Below, piece by piece: positions 36,632 to 45,139 of a stretch of 64,000 nt of DNA. Below the pieces are notes generated by a model. The model was not told the DNA's origin. It did not search any database and saw only the letters and a program-made list of their open reading frames with translations. Source of the DNA: Erwinia persicina NBRC 102418 (GTDB lineage Bacteria; Pseudomonadota; Gammaproteobacteria; Enterobacterales; Enterobacteriaceae); NCBI RefSeq assembly GCF_001571305.1, contig NZ_BCTN01000010.1, positions 62,001 through 126,000 of the forward strand. Direction: 5' to 3'. A program made the position numbers and the translations under genes. Each line of letters begins with the position of its first letter. The first letter of the stretch is position 1.

Positions 36632-36781
36632 CGACCTGCCGTATAATGAGTTGAGAAATACCTGCTGAGAAAACCGTTCTCAAGGTGGTAAAGATTATTT
36701 TGAGTCTAACAGACTCAGAGAACAATTTCGCAGTAGCCTCGTAACCTGATAGCATTAGCCTCTTTTTCAGGAGCCGTACCA

Positions 36782-37327
36782 ATGACCAAGCAGCCCGACG
36801 ACTGGCTCGATGATGTACCCGATAACGAAGAAGAAGAAGATGATGAGATTATCTGGGTCAGTAAAAGTGAAATAAAACGTGATGCCGAGGAGCTGAAGCG
36901 CCTGGGTGGTGAACTGGTGGAGCTGGGGAAAAATTCTCTGGATAAGATCCCACTGGATGAAGATCTGCGTGCCGCGATTGAGCTGGCACAGAAGATTAAG
37001 AAAGAAGGCCGCCGTCGCCAGATGCAGCTGATTGGTAAAATGCTGCGTTCGCGTGATGAAGAGCCGATCCGTACGGCACTGGATAAGCTGAAGAACCGTC
37101 ACAACCAGCAGGTTGCGCTGTTCCATAAGCTGGAAGTGCTGCGTGACCGCCTGGTGGAACAGGGCGATGACGCAATCCCTGAGGTGCTGAACCTCTACCC
37201 GGATGCCGATCGTCAGCAGTTGCGCGCCATGATCCGTAACGCGCAGAAAGAGAAAGCGGCCAACAAGCCACCGAAGGCTTACCGTCAGATTTTCCAGTAT
37301 CTGCGTGAGCTGGCTACCGCTTTGTAA
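36782..37327 (+). CDS. darP: Ribosome biogenesis factor DarP (YjgA)
   Basis: Binds pre-50S particles and helps late assembly of the peptidyl transferase centre. The 181-residue, all-helical protein has an acidic N-terminus ([25 protein letters not shown]) and the DUF615 core ([65 protein letters not shown]). Length and order match E. coli YjgA. It is divergent from tldE and convergent with mpl. Confidence 0.95.
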   Translation: MTKQPDDWLDDVPDNEEEEDDEIIWVSKSEIKRDAEELKRLGGELVELGKNSLDKIPLDEDLRAAIELAQKIKKEGRRRQMQLIGKMLRSRDEEPIRTALDKLKNRHNQQVALFHKLEVLRDRLVEQGDDAIPEVLNLYPDADRQQLRAMIRNAQKEKAANKPPKAYRQIFQYLRELATAL

Positions 37328-37379
37328 CTGCCCAGAATTGCGGGCGGGCCGACAAAGCGTGTCCGCCCCGATGTCCAGG

Positions 37380-37400
37380 GGCCGGTTCGTTTTACCGGCC
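37380..37400. terminator. Hairpin between convergent darP and mpl
   Basis: The 7-bp stem GGCCGGT/ACCGGCC with loop TCGTTTT sits between the two convergent stops, followed by a GC-rich tail. It is probably used by both strands. Confidence 0.5.
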
Positions 37401-37428
37401 GGCCCGTTGGATCCTCCCGCTACATCTG

Positions 37429-38781
37429 TTACGCCAGGCGATCTAACAACTTCTGATGTATCCCGCCAAAACCGCCGTTGCTCATCACCAGGATAGAATC
37501 TCCCGGCTGGGCTTTTTTGGCGATCATTTCAACCAGCGTATCAATATCCGCACTCCACTGTGCTGGCTGGATACAGGCATCAGCCACTTCGGCAACCTGC
37601 CAGGGAATATGATGCGGCTGATAGAGGAACACTTCATCAGCACGTCCCAGGGCCGGTGCCAGATCGTCCTTACTGACCCCCATCTTCATGGTATTCGAGC
37701 GAGGCTCCAGCACCGCAAGGATACGTGCCGTACCGCCGACTTTGCCGCGAAGCGCCGCCAGCGTGGCAAGAATAGCCGTCGGGTGATGGGCAAAGTCATC
37801 GTAAACCTTGATGCCGTTGCTCTCCCCACGCAGCTCAAGCCGCCGCCGGGCATTAATAAAGTCGTTCAGCGCACGGCCTGCATCCTCAGGCTTGACGCCC
37901 AGGTGACGTGCCGCTGCAATCGCCATCATGCCGTTATGCATGTTGTGCTCGCCGACCAGCGACCAGTTCACTTCCGCTACACGTTCACCGTCCAGTAAAA
38001 CTTCCCAGTGGGACGCATCCGGTGACAGCTTCTTCGCCAGCCAGTGGCCGTTTTCGCCGACGGTTTCCTGCTCGCTCCAGCAGCCCATCGCCATCACCTG
38101 TTTAATATTCGCGTCGTGCTCGGGCAGGATAATTTTTCCCTGTCCCGGTACGATACGCACCAGATGATGGAACTGCTTCTGCACTGCACGCAGATCGTCA
38201 AAGATATCCGCGTGGTCAAATTCGAGATTGTTGAGGATCAGCGTGCGCGGGCAGTAATGTACAAACTTGGAACGCTTGTCAAAGAACGCGCAGTCATACT
38301 CATCGGCCTCAATCACAAAGAATGGGCTTTTTCCTAAAGTTGCCGATACCTCGAAATTTCCTGGTACGCCACCGATCACATAGCCCGGCTCATAGCCGCA
38401 GGCCTGTAAAATCCACGCTGCCATGCCCGCCGTCGTGGTTTTCCCGTGGGTTCCTGCCACCGCCAGCACCCAGCGGTCGCGCAGCACAAAATCGTGCAGC
38501 CACTGTGGGCCAGACAGGTAAGGAATATTGCGCTCCAGCACCGCTTCCACGCACGGGTTACCCCGGGTCATCGCATTGCCAATGATCACCAGATCCGGGG
38601 CGGGGTCGAGCTGTGAAGCGTCATAACCCTGAATTAAATCAATACCCTGCTTTTCCAGCAGCGTACTCATTGGCGGATAAACATTAGCATCTGAGCCGGT
38701 CACTTCATGGCCGAGCTCACGGGCCAGCATCGCCAGTCCACCCATAAAGGTGCCGCAGATACCGAGGATATGAATACGCAT
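37429..38781 (-). CDS. mpl: Murein peptide ligase Mpl
   Basis: Ligates recycled tripeptide (L-Ala-gamma-D-Glu-meso-DAP) to UDP-MurNAc in peptidoglycan recycling. It has 450 residues from MRIHILGICGTFMGGLAMLA at 38781; the earlier in-frame ATG would disrupt the N-terminal Rossmann start. Mur-ligase motifs present are the ATP loop AGTHGKTTTAGM, EADEYDCAFFDKRSKF, LNNLEFDHADIF, GEHNMHNGMMAIAAARHLG and YDDFAHHPTAI. It is divergent from fbp, as in E. coli. Confidence 0.95.
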   Translation of the reverse strand: MRIHILGICGTFMGGLAMLARELGHEVTGSDANVYPPMSTLLEKQGIDLIQGYDASQLDPAPDLVIIGNAMTRGNPCVEAVLERNIPYLSGPQWLHDFVLRDRWVLAVAGTHGKTTTAGMAAWILQACGYEPGYVIGGVPGNFEVSATLGKSPFFVIEADEYDCAFFDKRSKFVHYCPRTLILNNLEFDHADIFDDLRAVQKQFHHLVRIVPGQGKIILPEHDANIKQVMAMGCWSEQETVGENGHWLAKKLSPDASHWEVLLDGERVAEVNWSLVGEHNMHNGMMAIAAARHLGVKPEDAGRALNDFINARRRLELRGESNGIKVYDDFAHHPTAILATLAALRGKVGGTARILAVLEPRSNTMKMGVSKDDLAPALGRADEVFLYQPHHIPWQVAEVADACIQPAQWSADIDTLVEMIAKKAQPGDSILVMSNGGFGGIHQKLLDRLA

Positions 38782-38947
38782 AAAAGGTCCGTTTCGTAAA
38801 AGTTCCGTCATAGTGTACCGTCCCCAACGTGCGGAAGAAACGGATTTGCCCTATGTTCTTTCGCGTTCAATCGGCTAAACTGCGTACGCATACGTTGGCA
38901 GTTTGTGAATCAAGCTGCTGCTCAACCGCAGATTCAGGGATTGTGTT

Positions 38948-39946
38948 ATGAAAACGTTAGGCGAATTTATCGTCGAGAAACAGCACGACTTTCCGCACGC
39001 CACGGGTGAACTGACCGCATTGATCTCCGCGATCAAGCTGGGTGCCAAGATCATCCACCGCGATATCAATAAGGCTGGCCTGGTCGATATTCTGGGTGCC
39101 AGCGGCGCTGAGAACATTCAGGGCGAAGAGCAGATGAAGCTCGATCTCTTCGCCAATGAAAAGCTGAAAGCCGCACTGAAGGCACGTGGCATTGTCGCGG
39201 GTATCGCGTCTGAAGAAGAAGATGAAATCGTCATCTTCGAAGGCGTGGAAAACGGCAAGTACGTGGTGCTGATGGATCCTCTCGACGGCTCCTCAAACAT
39301 TGATGTAAACGTTTCTGTCGGAACTATTTTCTCTATCTACCGCCGTATTACCCCACCGGGTACGCCGGTCACCGAAGAAGACTTCCTGCAGCCAGGCAGC
39401 CAGCAGGTTGCTGCGGGTTATGTGGTGTATGGTTCATCGACCATGCTGGTTTATACCACCGGCTGTGGCGTACATGCCTTCACCTATGATCCGTCGCTGG
39501 GTGTTTTCTGCCTGAGTGCGGAACGTATGACCTTCCCGGAAAAGGGTTACACCTACTCCATCAACGAAGGTAACTACATTCGCTTCCCGCAGGGGGTGAA
39601 AAAGTACCTGAAGTTCTGTCAGGAAGAGGATGCCGCTACGCGCCGTCCTTATACTTCACGCTATATCGGATCGCTGGTGGCAGACTTCCACCGCAACCTG
39701 CTGAAAGGCGGGATCTACCTCTATCCAAGCACGGCCAGTCACCCTAAGGGTAAGCTGCGCCTGCTGTATGAGTGCAACCCGATGGCGTTCCTGGCGGAGC
39801 AGGCAGGCGGTAAAGCCTCTGACGGTAAAAACCGTATTCTGGATCTGGTGCCGCAAAGCCTGCATGAGCGCTCGCCGTTCTTTGTTGGTAACGACCACAT
39901 GGTGGAAGATACCGAACGCTTCCTGCGTGAGTTCCCGGATAACTGA
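38948..39946 (+). CDS. fbp: Class I fructose-1,6-bisphosphatase
   Basis: Key gluconeogenic enzyme hydrolysing fructose 1,6-bisphosphate. It has 332 residues. Metal-binding acids occur in [10 protein letters not shown] (about 75-84) and in the signature [22 protein letters not shown] (about 110-131). AMP/regulatory and substrate loops [16 protein letters not shown] and [21 protein letters not shown] are intact. A terminator hairpin follows. In E. coli the ytfQRT-yjfF sugar transporter follows fbp, but here it is missing. Confidence 0.97.
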   Translation: MKTLGEFIVEKQHDFPHATGELTALISAIKLGAKIIHRDINKAGLVDILGASGAENIQGEEQMKLDLFANEKLKAALKARGIVAGIASEEEDEIVIFEGVENGKYVVLMDPLDGSSNIDVNVSVGTIFSIYRRITPPGTPVTEEDFLQPGSQQVAAGYVVYGSSTMLVYTTGCGVHAFTYDPSLGVFCLSAERMTFPEKGYTYSINEGNYIRFPQGVKKYLKFCQEEDAATRRPYTSRYIGSLVADFHRNLLKGGIYLYPSTASHPKGKLRLLYECNPMAFLAEQAGGKASDGKNRILDLVPQSLHERSPFFVGNDHMVEDTERFLREFPDN

Positions 39947-39961
39947 TACTCACGTCGCCTG

Positions 39962-39990
39962 AGGCCCATCTGCATTTCAGATGGGCCTTT
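39962..39990 (+). terminator. Rho-independent terminator after fbp
   Basis: The 11-bp stem AGGCCCATCTG/CAGATGGGCCT with a 5-base loop and a trailing TTT starts 16 bases after the fbp stop. Confidence 0.8.
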
Positions 39991-40015
39991 GAGCAGAACG
40001 CGCTGAAACAGGACG

Positions 40016-40816
40016 TCATTGCGCAGCATGGGGAGTGATATTTATCACCTTCAGTGCAGCACCCATGGCGAAATTGCTCAGCCGCTTAAAATCGTCCTGC
40101 TGGTAGCCGAAGATCTTGCCGTCAGTCCGTGCGGCTTGCAGATCAATCAGCACCACGCCCAGCGTAGGTACCACTTTTTCCTGCCAGATCAACAGATACA
40201 GACGATCGTCTATTTTGACGGTCTGACAGCGATCGACATCAGCCAGTCCTTGTTCGCCCCCCTGCAGACAGTGCCATGCGTAACAGTCAGCGTTCAGATA
40301 GATATGTTCATAGCATTCGGTTGGGCTGTAGCGGTACTGGTTGCGCATCCCGGTCAGTTCATCACTAAAGATATGACCCGCGTGTGTACTACTGCCCCCG
40401 TTGAACCAGCCAAACCGCACTGCGGCCTGTACGCCCGTCAACGGCAATCCCAGTTTGATGCGGTGAAGGGCTGAGAGGTGTGCCTGCTGTGGCGTGGGTA
40501 ACTGACCGCAAACCAGGGTAAACCTGCCGCAGTGATGATCGCAGACCAATGTCAGCGTGGCTGCCGAACGGCTGTTGTCGATAAAGTCGATAAACTCAAT
40601 CCCCTCGCGAAGTGACGTCAGCCGGTAAGCGACCGCGCTCTGGTTACCCCATCTCAGTGTGCCATCCGGATTAAACTGACAAATGATCGCTTCATCCGAA
40701 GAAAAGTACAGTGTCAGCACGGTCTGTAAGGGGGGGCGCATAGGCAAAATGTTGCCTTGAGGGGCGAAGCATTCGGCCAGTGCGCCGACCGGAATATATG
40801 TCACGTCATGGCTCAT
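40016..40816 (-). CDS. MoaF-family protein
   Basis: A 266-residue protein that I recognise as MoaF-like by its two-part layout: an N-terminal lipocalin-like half (FIQVGAL-type opening VTYIPVGALAECFAP, later WNGNQSAV-region and IDFIDNSRSAATL) and a C-terminal half with RYSPTECYEHIYLN, YAWHCLQGGEQGLADVDRC and EKVVPTLGVVLIDLQAARTDGKIFGYQ. MoaF in Klebsiella was found with monoamine (tyramine) metabolism genes and its reaction is unknown. It is divergent from an HDAC-like amidohydrolase and convergent with fbp. Confidence 0.75.
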   Translation of the reverse strand: MSHDVTYIPVGALAECFAPQGNILPMRPPLQTVLTLYFSSDEAIICQFNPDGTLRWGNQSAVAYRLTSLREGIEFIDFIDNSRSAATLTLVCDHHCGRFTLVCGQLPTPQQAHLSALHRIKLGLPLTGVQAAVRFGWFNGGSSTHAGHIFSDELTGMRNQYRYSPTECYEHIYLNADCYAWHCLQGGEQGLADVDRCQTVKIDDRLYLLIWQEKVVPTLGVVLIDLQAARTDGKIFGYQQDDFKRLSNFAMGAALKVINITPHAAQ

Positions 40817-40964
40817 GGTGAGGTTCCTGTGCGTTATCAGATTGACTGAGTGTTAACCGCTACCCGTGTCGCTGACCATCGTTCTTCCGGACGAGGTGAT
40901 CGTCGCTGCAGAGTGGGTAGAGTAGGCTGGCTATCCGCACAGTGACCACCAGGGAGAACTGACG

Positions 40965-42062
40965 ATGAACAACACCGGCTTTTTTTATGACGAACGTTGC
41001 TTCTGGCACAGCACCGGGCTCCATGCCACCACCTTGCCGGTGGGGGGATGGGTTCAACCCCCCTCAGGCAGTGGCCATGCTGAATCGCCGGAAAGTAAAC
41101 GTCGATTTAAAAACCTGCTGGACGTTTCGGGTCTGTCGGCTCAGTTGCAGTTACGATCTGCGCCTGCAGCCAGTGAGCAGGACTTATTGCGCATTCATCC
41201 TGCCCCCTATCTGCAGCGTTTTAAGCAGATCAGCGACAGCGGCGGTGGCCTGTTAGGCGATAATGCCCCATTGGGGCCGGGCAGCTACGACTATGCCGCC
41301 CTCTCTGCAGGCCTGGTCTGTGCCGCAGTAGATGCCGTACTGACAGGCGAAATGCAGAATGCCTATGCTCTTTCACGACCGCCGGGACATCACTGCCTGC
41401 CGGATCAGTCGATGGGCTTCTGCTTTCTGGCCAATATCCCGATTGCGATTGAACACGCGAGAGCGCGCTTCAACTTACAGCGTGTGGCGGTGGTTGACTG
41501 GGATGTGCACCATGGTAATGGTACCCAGCATATTTACTGGCAGCGTGACGATGTTCTGACCCTGTCACTGCATCAGGATCGTTGTTTTCCGCCGGGGTAT
41601 TCCGGTGAGAGCGATCGCGGCGCAGGGGCGGGTCTGGGTTACAACATCAATATTCCGCTGCTGGCGGGCAGTGGTCATGATGCTTATCTCTATGCCCTGG
41701 ATCGGATTGTTATCCCCCAGCTTATGCGGTTCCAGCCTGAGCTGATCATTATCGCCTGTGGATATGATGCTAATGCGCTGGATCCGCTGGCGCGCATGCA
41801 ACTTCACAGCGACAGTTTCCGCGCCATGACGGAGCGCATGATGGCTGCCGCCGCGCAGCTGTGCAACGGCAGGCTGGTGATGGTACATGAAGGGGGCTAT
41901 GCGGAAGCTTATGTGCCCTTCTGCGGACTGGCCGTGATGGAAACATTAAGCGATATCCGCACTGGCGTAAAAGACCCGCTGCTGTCGTTTATTCGACAGC
42001 AGCAGCCAGGGGAGGATTTTTTGCAGTTTCAGCGCAAGGCGCTCGACCGCCTGATCGCCTAG
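40965..42062 (+). CDS. HDAC-like (class II histone-deacetylase family) amidohydrolase
   Basis: Zinc-dependent deacetylase of 365 residues. The active site is complete: the His pair H142-H143 in RPPGHHCLP, metal ligands D180 and H182 in DWDVHHGNGTQ, D268 in ACGYDANALDP, and the transition-state Tyr Y312 in HEGGY. Bacterial members act on acetylated polyamines, acyl-amines or similar small molecules rather than histones. Given the MoaF-like neighbour, an N-acetylated amine is a reasonable guess. GGGAGAA precedes the ATG. Confidence 0.9.
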   Translation: MNNTGFFYDERCFWHSTGLHATTLPVGGWVQPPSGSGHAESPESKRRFKNLLDVSGLSAQLQLRSAPAASEQDLLRIHPAPYLQRFKQISDSGGGLLGDNAPLGPGSYDYAALSAGLVCAAVDAVLTGEMQNAYALSRPPGHHCLPDQSMGFCFLANIPIAIEHARARFNLQRVAVVDWDVHHGNGTQHIYWQRDDVLTLSLHQDRCFPPGYSGESDRGAGAGLGYNINIPLLAGSGHDAYLYALDRIVIPQLMRFQPELIIIACGYDANALDPLARMQLHSDSFRAMTERMMAAAAQLCNGRLVMVHEGGYAEAYVPFCGLAVMETLSDIRTGVKDPLLSFIRQQQPGEDFLQFQRKALDRLIA

Positions 42063-42089
42063 AGACGCGATTGTCTCCATCTCATTGGC

Positions 42090-42106
42090 CTGCCCGCGAC
42101 GGGCAG
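42090..42106. other. Short perfect hairpin between convergent genes
   Basis: CTGCCCG-CGA-CGGGCAG, between the HDAC-like gene and the chemoreceptor gene. It is followed by A-residues on the plus strand, so it is not a classical terminator for either gene. Confidence 0.4.
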
Positions 42107-42128
42107 AAAAAGCGTCAGCCTTTGGGAT

Positions 42129-43694
42129 TTATGTGGCAGGCGCCACCTTAAACACCGCCATGGTGTGAACCAGCTGCTGAGACTGCTCTTCCAGCGACTG
42201 AGTCGCGGCAGCAGCCTCTTCCACCAGCGCCGCATTCTGCTGGGCGACTTCGTCCATCTGTGTCACCGCCAGATTCACCTGCTCAATACCGTGACTCTGT
42301 TCCTGCGAAGCGCTGGAAATTTCCTTCATCAGCGTGGTCACCCGCATCACTTCCGTGGAGATTTCGTCCATGGTTTCACCGGCTTTGGTGGCCATATCAG
42401 AACCTTCACTCACCCGGATTTGTGATTCGCTGATCAGGGCACGGATTTCTTTCGCCGCCGTTGCGCTTCGCTGGGCAAGGTTACGGACTTCGGTCGCGAC
42501 GACGGCGAAGCCTCGTCCCTGCTCTCCGGCACGCGCCGCTTCAACGGAGGCATTCAGCGCCAGGATGTTGGTCTGGAAGGCGATACCATCAATGACGCCG
42601 AGGATGTCACCAATACGCTGCGAACTGTTGGAAATCTCTGTCATCTTCTCCATGACATAGCAGACCACCTCCGCACCGCGATCGGCCGTATCGGATACGG
42701 CCCGGGCCAGCAAATGCGCCTGCTGGGCGTTATCGGCGTTCTGCTTAACCGTGGCGGTGAGCTGTTCCATGCTGGCCGCTGTCTGTTCAAGAGACGCGGC
42801 AGACTCTTCGGTACGCTGTGAGAGATTGAGATTGCCGGAGGCCAGTTCACGGCTGCCAATATCAATCTGCAGACTGGCATCGCGCACCAGACCAACGGAG
42901 TGCTGGAGTGACTGCTGCATAGCCTCTAATGCCGCATTCAGGCGGCCCAGCTCATTGTCACCGCTTTCCGGGACAGGCTGAGTCAGGTCACCGCCCGCCA
43001 CGTATTCCAGATGTTTAATCGCACTATCAAGAGGCTTCAGCAGCATGACGCGCAGGATCATCCAGGCCAGCGCCACCAGCAGCAGCGTCAGTGCCCCGCT
43101 CACAAGAATGAGCACCGTCATCAGCAGTTGATTATGGGCTGCCTGAGCCATCTGCTGCTCACTGACCTCATCAGCATACTGACCAAACGCATCGACTGCT
43201 GAGGAGAATTTCCCCGCGAGATGAGAAAGATCCCCTTCCAGCACAGTGTAATAGTCGTCAACATTTTCTCTTTTGAGGGCGTCCATCAGGGGGCTAATCC
43301 CCTTTGCAACGTAGTCCCGGTGAGTCGTTACCACCGCTTCGGCCAGCACCCTGCCGTGCTCTGTCACCGTCCCGGCATCGACGAATCGTTTCAGCTCGCT
43401 TTCGGACAATGCCACATAGCTGGCAGAGCGTGTGGCAATGCTACCGGCTTCATCGGGCAGACCCACTTCGAGTTTACGTATCGCCAGCGCCGCAGTGGCT
43501 CGGGCGCGCAGCAGATTGCCGTTACTCATATATAACGCATTTAATTCAATGCCCTGAATGCGATTGATAACATCCAGTGAGCGATTTCCTTTCTGAATGG
43601 CGATAATCCCCATCACGCTGACAACCAACAGCAGCATGGTCATCAGGGCGAGTAACGCCAGCAAACCCGTACGTATTGAGATTCTTTTCAACAT
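42129..43694 (-). CDS. Methyl-accepting chemotaxis protein (four-helix-bundle sensor)
   Basis: Membrane chemoreceptor of 521 residues. It has TM1 at about 8-32, a TarH-like periplasmic helical bundle (about 33-190), TM2 at about 191-213, a HAMP domain (about 214-268, [23 protein letters not shown]) and the cytoplasmic signalling hairpin with [42 protein letters not shown]. It ends VFKVAPAT and lacks the C-terminal NWETF-type CheR tether. The ligand is unknown. A sigma-28-like promoter lies upstream. It is not in this place in E. coli. Confidence 0.93.
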   Translation of the reverse strand: MLKRISIRTGLLALLALMTMLLLVVSVMGIIAIQKGNRSLDVINRIQGIELNALYMSNGNLLRARATAALAIRKLEVGLPDEAGSIATRSASYVALSESELKRFVDAGTVTEHGRVLAEAVVTTHRDYVAKGISPLMDALKRENVDDYYTVLEGDLSHLAGKFSSAVDAFGQYADEVSEQQMAQAAHNQLLMTVLILVSGALTLLLVALAWMILRVMLLKPLDSAIKHLEYVAGGDLTQPVPESGDNELGRLNAALEAMQQSLQHSVGLVRDASLQIDIGSRELASGNLNLSQRTEESAASLEQTAASMEQLTATVKQNADNAQQAHLLARAVSDTADRGAEVVCYVMEKMTEISNSSQRIGDILGVIDGIAFQTNILALNASVEAARAGEQGRGFAVVATEVRNLAQRSATAAKEIRALISESQIRVSEGSDMATKAGETMDEISTEVMRVTTLMKEISSASQEQSHGIEQVNLAVTQMDEVAQQNAALVEEAAAATQSLEEQSQQLVHTMAVFKVAPAT

Positions 43695-43748
43695 GATTAT
43701 TTCCCGATAATGTGAAGTCCGGTCATTCCTGTGCCTGAAACGACAAGG

Positions 43749-43776
43749 TTATCGGCAATAACTTTACGTAACTTTA
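43749..43776 (-). promoter_or_regulatory. Sigma-28 (FliA) promoter for the chemoreceptor gene
   Basis: On the reverse strand TAAAGTTA - 12 bases - GCCGATAA. The -10 block is a perfect match to the FliA consensus (TAAAGTTT-N11-GCCGATAA) and the spacer is one base longer. It lies 55-82 bases before the start codon. Confidence 0.7.
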
Positions 43777-44107
43777 ACCTTAACGGCGGGTAAATTGATC
43801 CCGCACAGTCATTCGATAAGTTCTTATTAAGTGATTACACCGCAAACTGTGGGGATATAAAGCAAAAGGAAAATTTCCCGCCAGGGAATAACCAGAAAGA
43901 ACACCGGACACAGAGATAAAAGCAGTCTGTTTTTTGATAATTAACCTTAAATCAAATAAAACAGCGGCGGGTATTTCTCATCGTTCTTGCTGCGCACCCG
44001 CAGGCCGTAAGAGCGATCATTGCAGCACTGATGATCCCGCAGAGCGCCTTGCAGCACGGAGCAATCTGAAAGGCGGAAAAAGGAAGGTACTTTGAAGATG
44101 ACCTGGC
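43777..44107. other. Intergenic region chemoreceptor-ppa
   Basis: About 330 bases with no credible gene on either strand. The half nearer ppa is GC-rich with inverted GATCATTGCAGCACTGATGATC-type symmetry near 44012-44037. I see no clear function beyond promoter space for ppa. Confidence 0.45.
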
Positions 44108-44113
44108 TATAAT
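44108..44113 (+). promoter_or_regulatory. -10 box of ppa
   Basis: A perfect TATAAT sits 39 bases before the ppa start codon. No good -35 box is at the right distance. Confidence 0.5.
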
Positions 44114-44151
44114 AGCCGGTACTCAACCTAAGATGATTGAAGGAATTTATA

Positions 44152-44682
44152 ATGAGCTTGAACCTGGTACCAGCGGGTAAAGACCTGCCAGACGATATCT
44201 ATGTCGTTATCGAGATCCCGGCAAATGCCTCTCCGATCAAATACGAAGTGGATAAAGACACTGGCGCACTGTTCGTTGACCGTTTTATGGCGACAGCGAT
44301 GTTCTATCCGTGCAACTACGGCTACATCAACCACACCCTTTCTCTGGATGGTGACCCGGTTGACGTACTGGTGCCAACCCCGTACCCATTACAGCCGGGT
44401 TCAGTGATCCGCTGCCGTCCGGTTGGCGTGCTGAAAATGACCGACGAATCTGGCGAAGATGCCAAAGTTGTTGCGGTTCCGCACAGCAAACTGAGCAAAG
44501 AGTACGAGCACATTCAGGATGTGAACGACCTGCCTGAACTGCTGCGTGGCCAGATCACCCACTTCTTCGAGCAGTATAAAGCGCTGGAAAAAGGCAAATG
44601 GGTTAAGGTTGACGGCTGGGAAGGCGTAGAAGCCGCTAAGGCTGAGATCGTTTCTTCTTTCGAGCGCGCAGCGAAGAAGTAA
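44152..44682 (+). CDS. ppa: Inorganic pyrophosphatase
   Basis: Hydrolyses pyrophosphate and so drives biosynthetic reactions. It is a cytoplasmic hexameric family I enzyme of 176 residues. The ATG at 44152 ([16 protein letters not shown]) follows AAGGAA; an in-frame ATG 15 bases upstream is less likely. The metal cluster signature [18 protein letters not shown] and the lysine/tyrosine residues in the active site ([15 protein letters not shown]) are intact. Confidence 0.97.
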   Translation: MSLNLVPAGKDLPDDIYVVIEIPANASPIKYEVDKDTGALFVDRFMATAMFYPCNYGYINHTLSLDGDPVDVLVPTPYPLQPGSVIRCRPVGVLKMTDESGEDAKVVAVPHSKLSKEYEHIQDVNDLPELLRGQITHFFEQYKALEKGKWVKVDGWEGVEAAKAEIVSSFERAAKK

Positions 44683-44750
44683 GCCGTCTGAACAGACGGA
44701 TGCCGTTGCGGGTCGACCGACTACGGCATCCGGCCGGCAATGCAAGTTCG

Positions 44751-44784
44751 AAAAAAAACACCGCTCTATGAGCGGTGTTTTTTT
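44751..44784. terminator. Bidirectional terminator between ppa and ytfP
   Basis: AAAAAAAA - ACACCGCTC/GAGCGGTGT stem (9 bp, TAT loop) - TTTTTTT. The symmetrical A and T flanks make it work for both convergent genes. Confidence 0.95.
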
Positions 44785-44789
44785 ACAGG

Positions 44790-45137
44790 TTACTGGTTGC
44801 CATCTCGCTGCAACCAGTCGCCACTTTCAATACGTTCTTTACCCTTGACTGAGCGCTGATAGACGTACAGCCAGGCACTTCCGTAAGGGGTGGATAACAG
44901 CTCACGCTTGTACTCACCACCTTTGGTTCTGAGCGCATCTAACTCACCCAGCGTTGACGCATCAATCCGGTAAACTTCGCAATAGACCTGGCCCTCACCC
45001 GCCACGACGCCCGGGTAATGACCAAGATTGTAGAGCGCGTAGCCGGCGATCTGATGATCGCCCAGCCACTGCCCGTTCGTCATCCAGTGACTGTTACCTT
45101 GCTTTCGCCGCAGGCTACCATAGACAATTATTCGCAT
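44790..45137 (-). CDS. ytfP: Gamma-glutamylcyclotransferase-family protein YtfP
   Basis: A 115-residue protein with the BtrG/GGCT fold. The substrate loop VYGSLRRKQGNSHWM is at about 5-19, and the likely catalytic Glu is in ELDALRTKGGEY. YtfP has no proven substrate in E. coli. Its start is 2 bases after the tamB stop, so it is the last gene of tamA-tamB-ytfP. Confidence 0.93.
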   Translation of the reverse strand: MRIIVYGSLRRKQGNSHWMTNGQWLGDHQIAGYALYNLGHYPGVVAGEGQVYCEVYRIDASTLGELDALRTKGGEYKRELLSTPYGSAWLYVYQRSVKGKERIESGDWLQRDGNQ

Positions 45138-45139
45138 TG

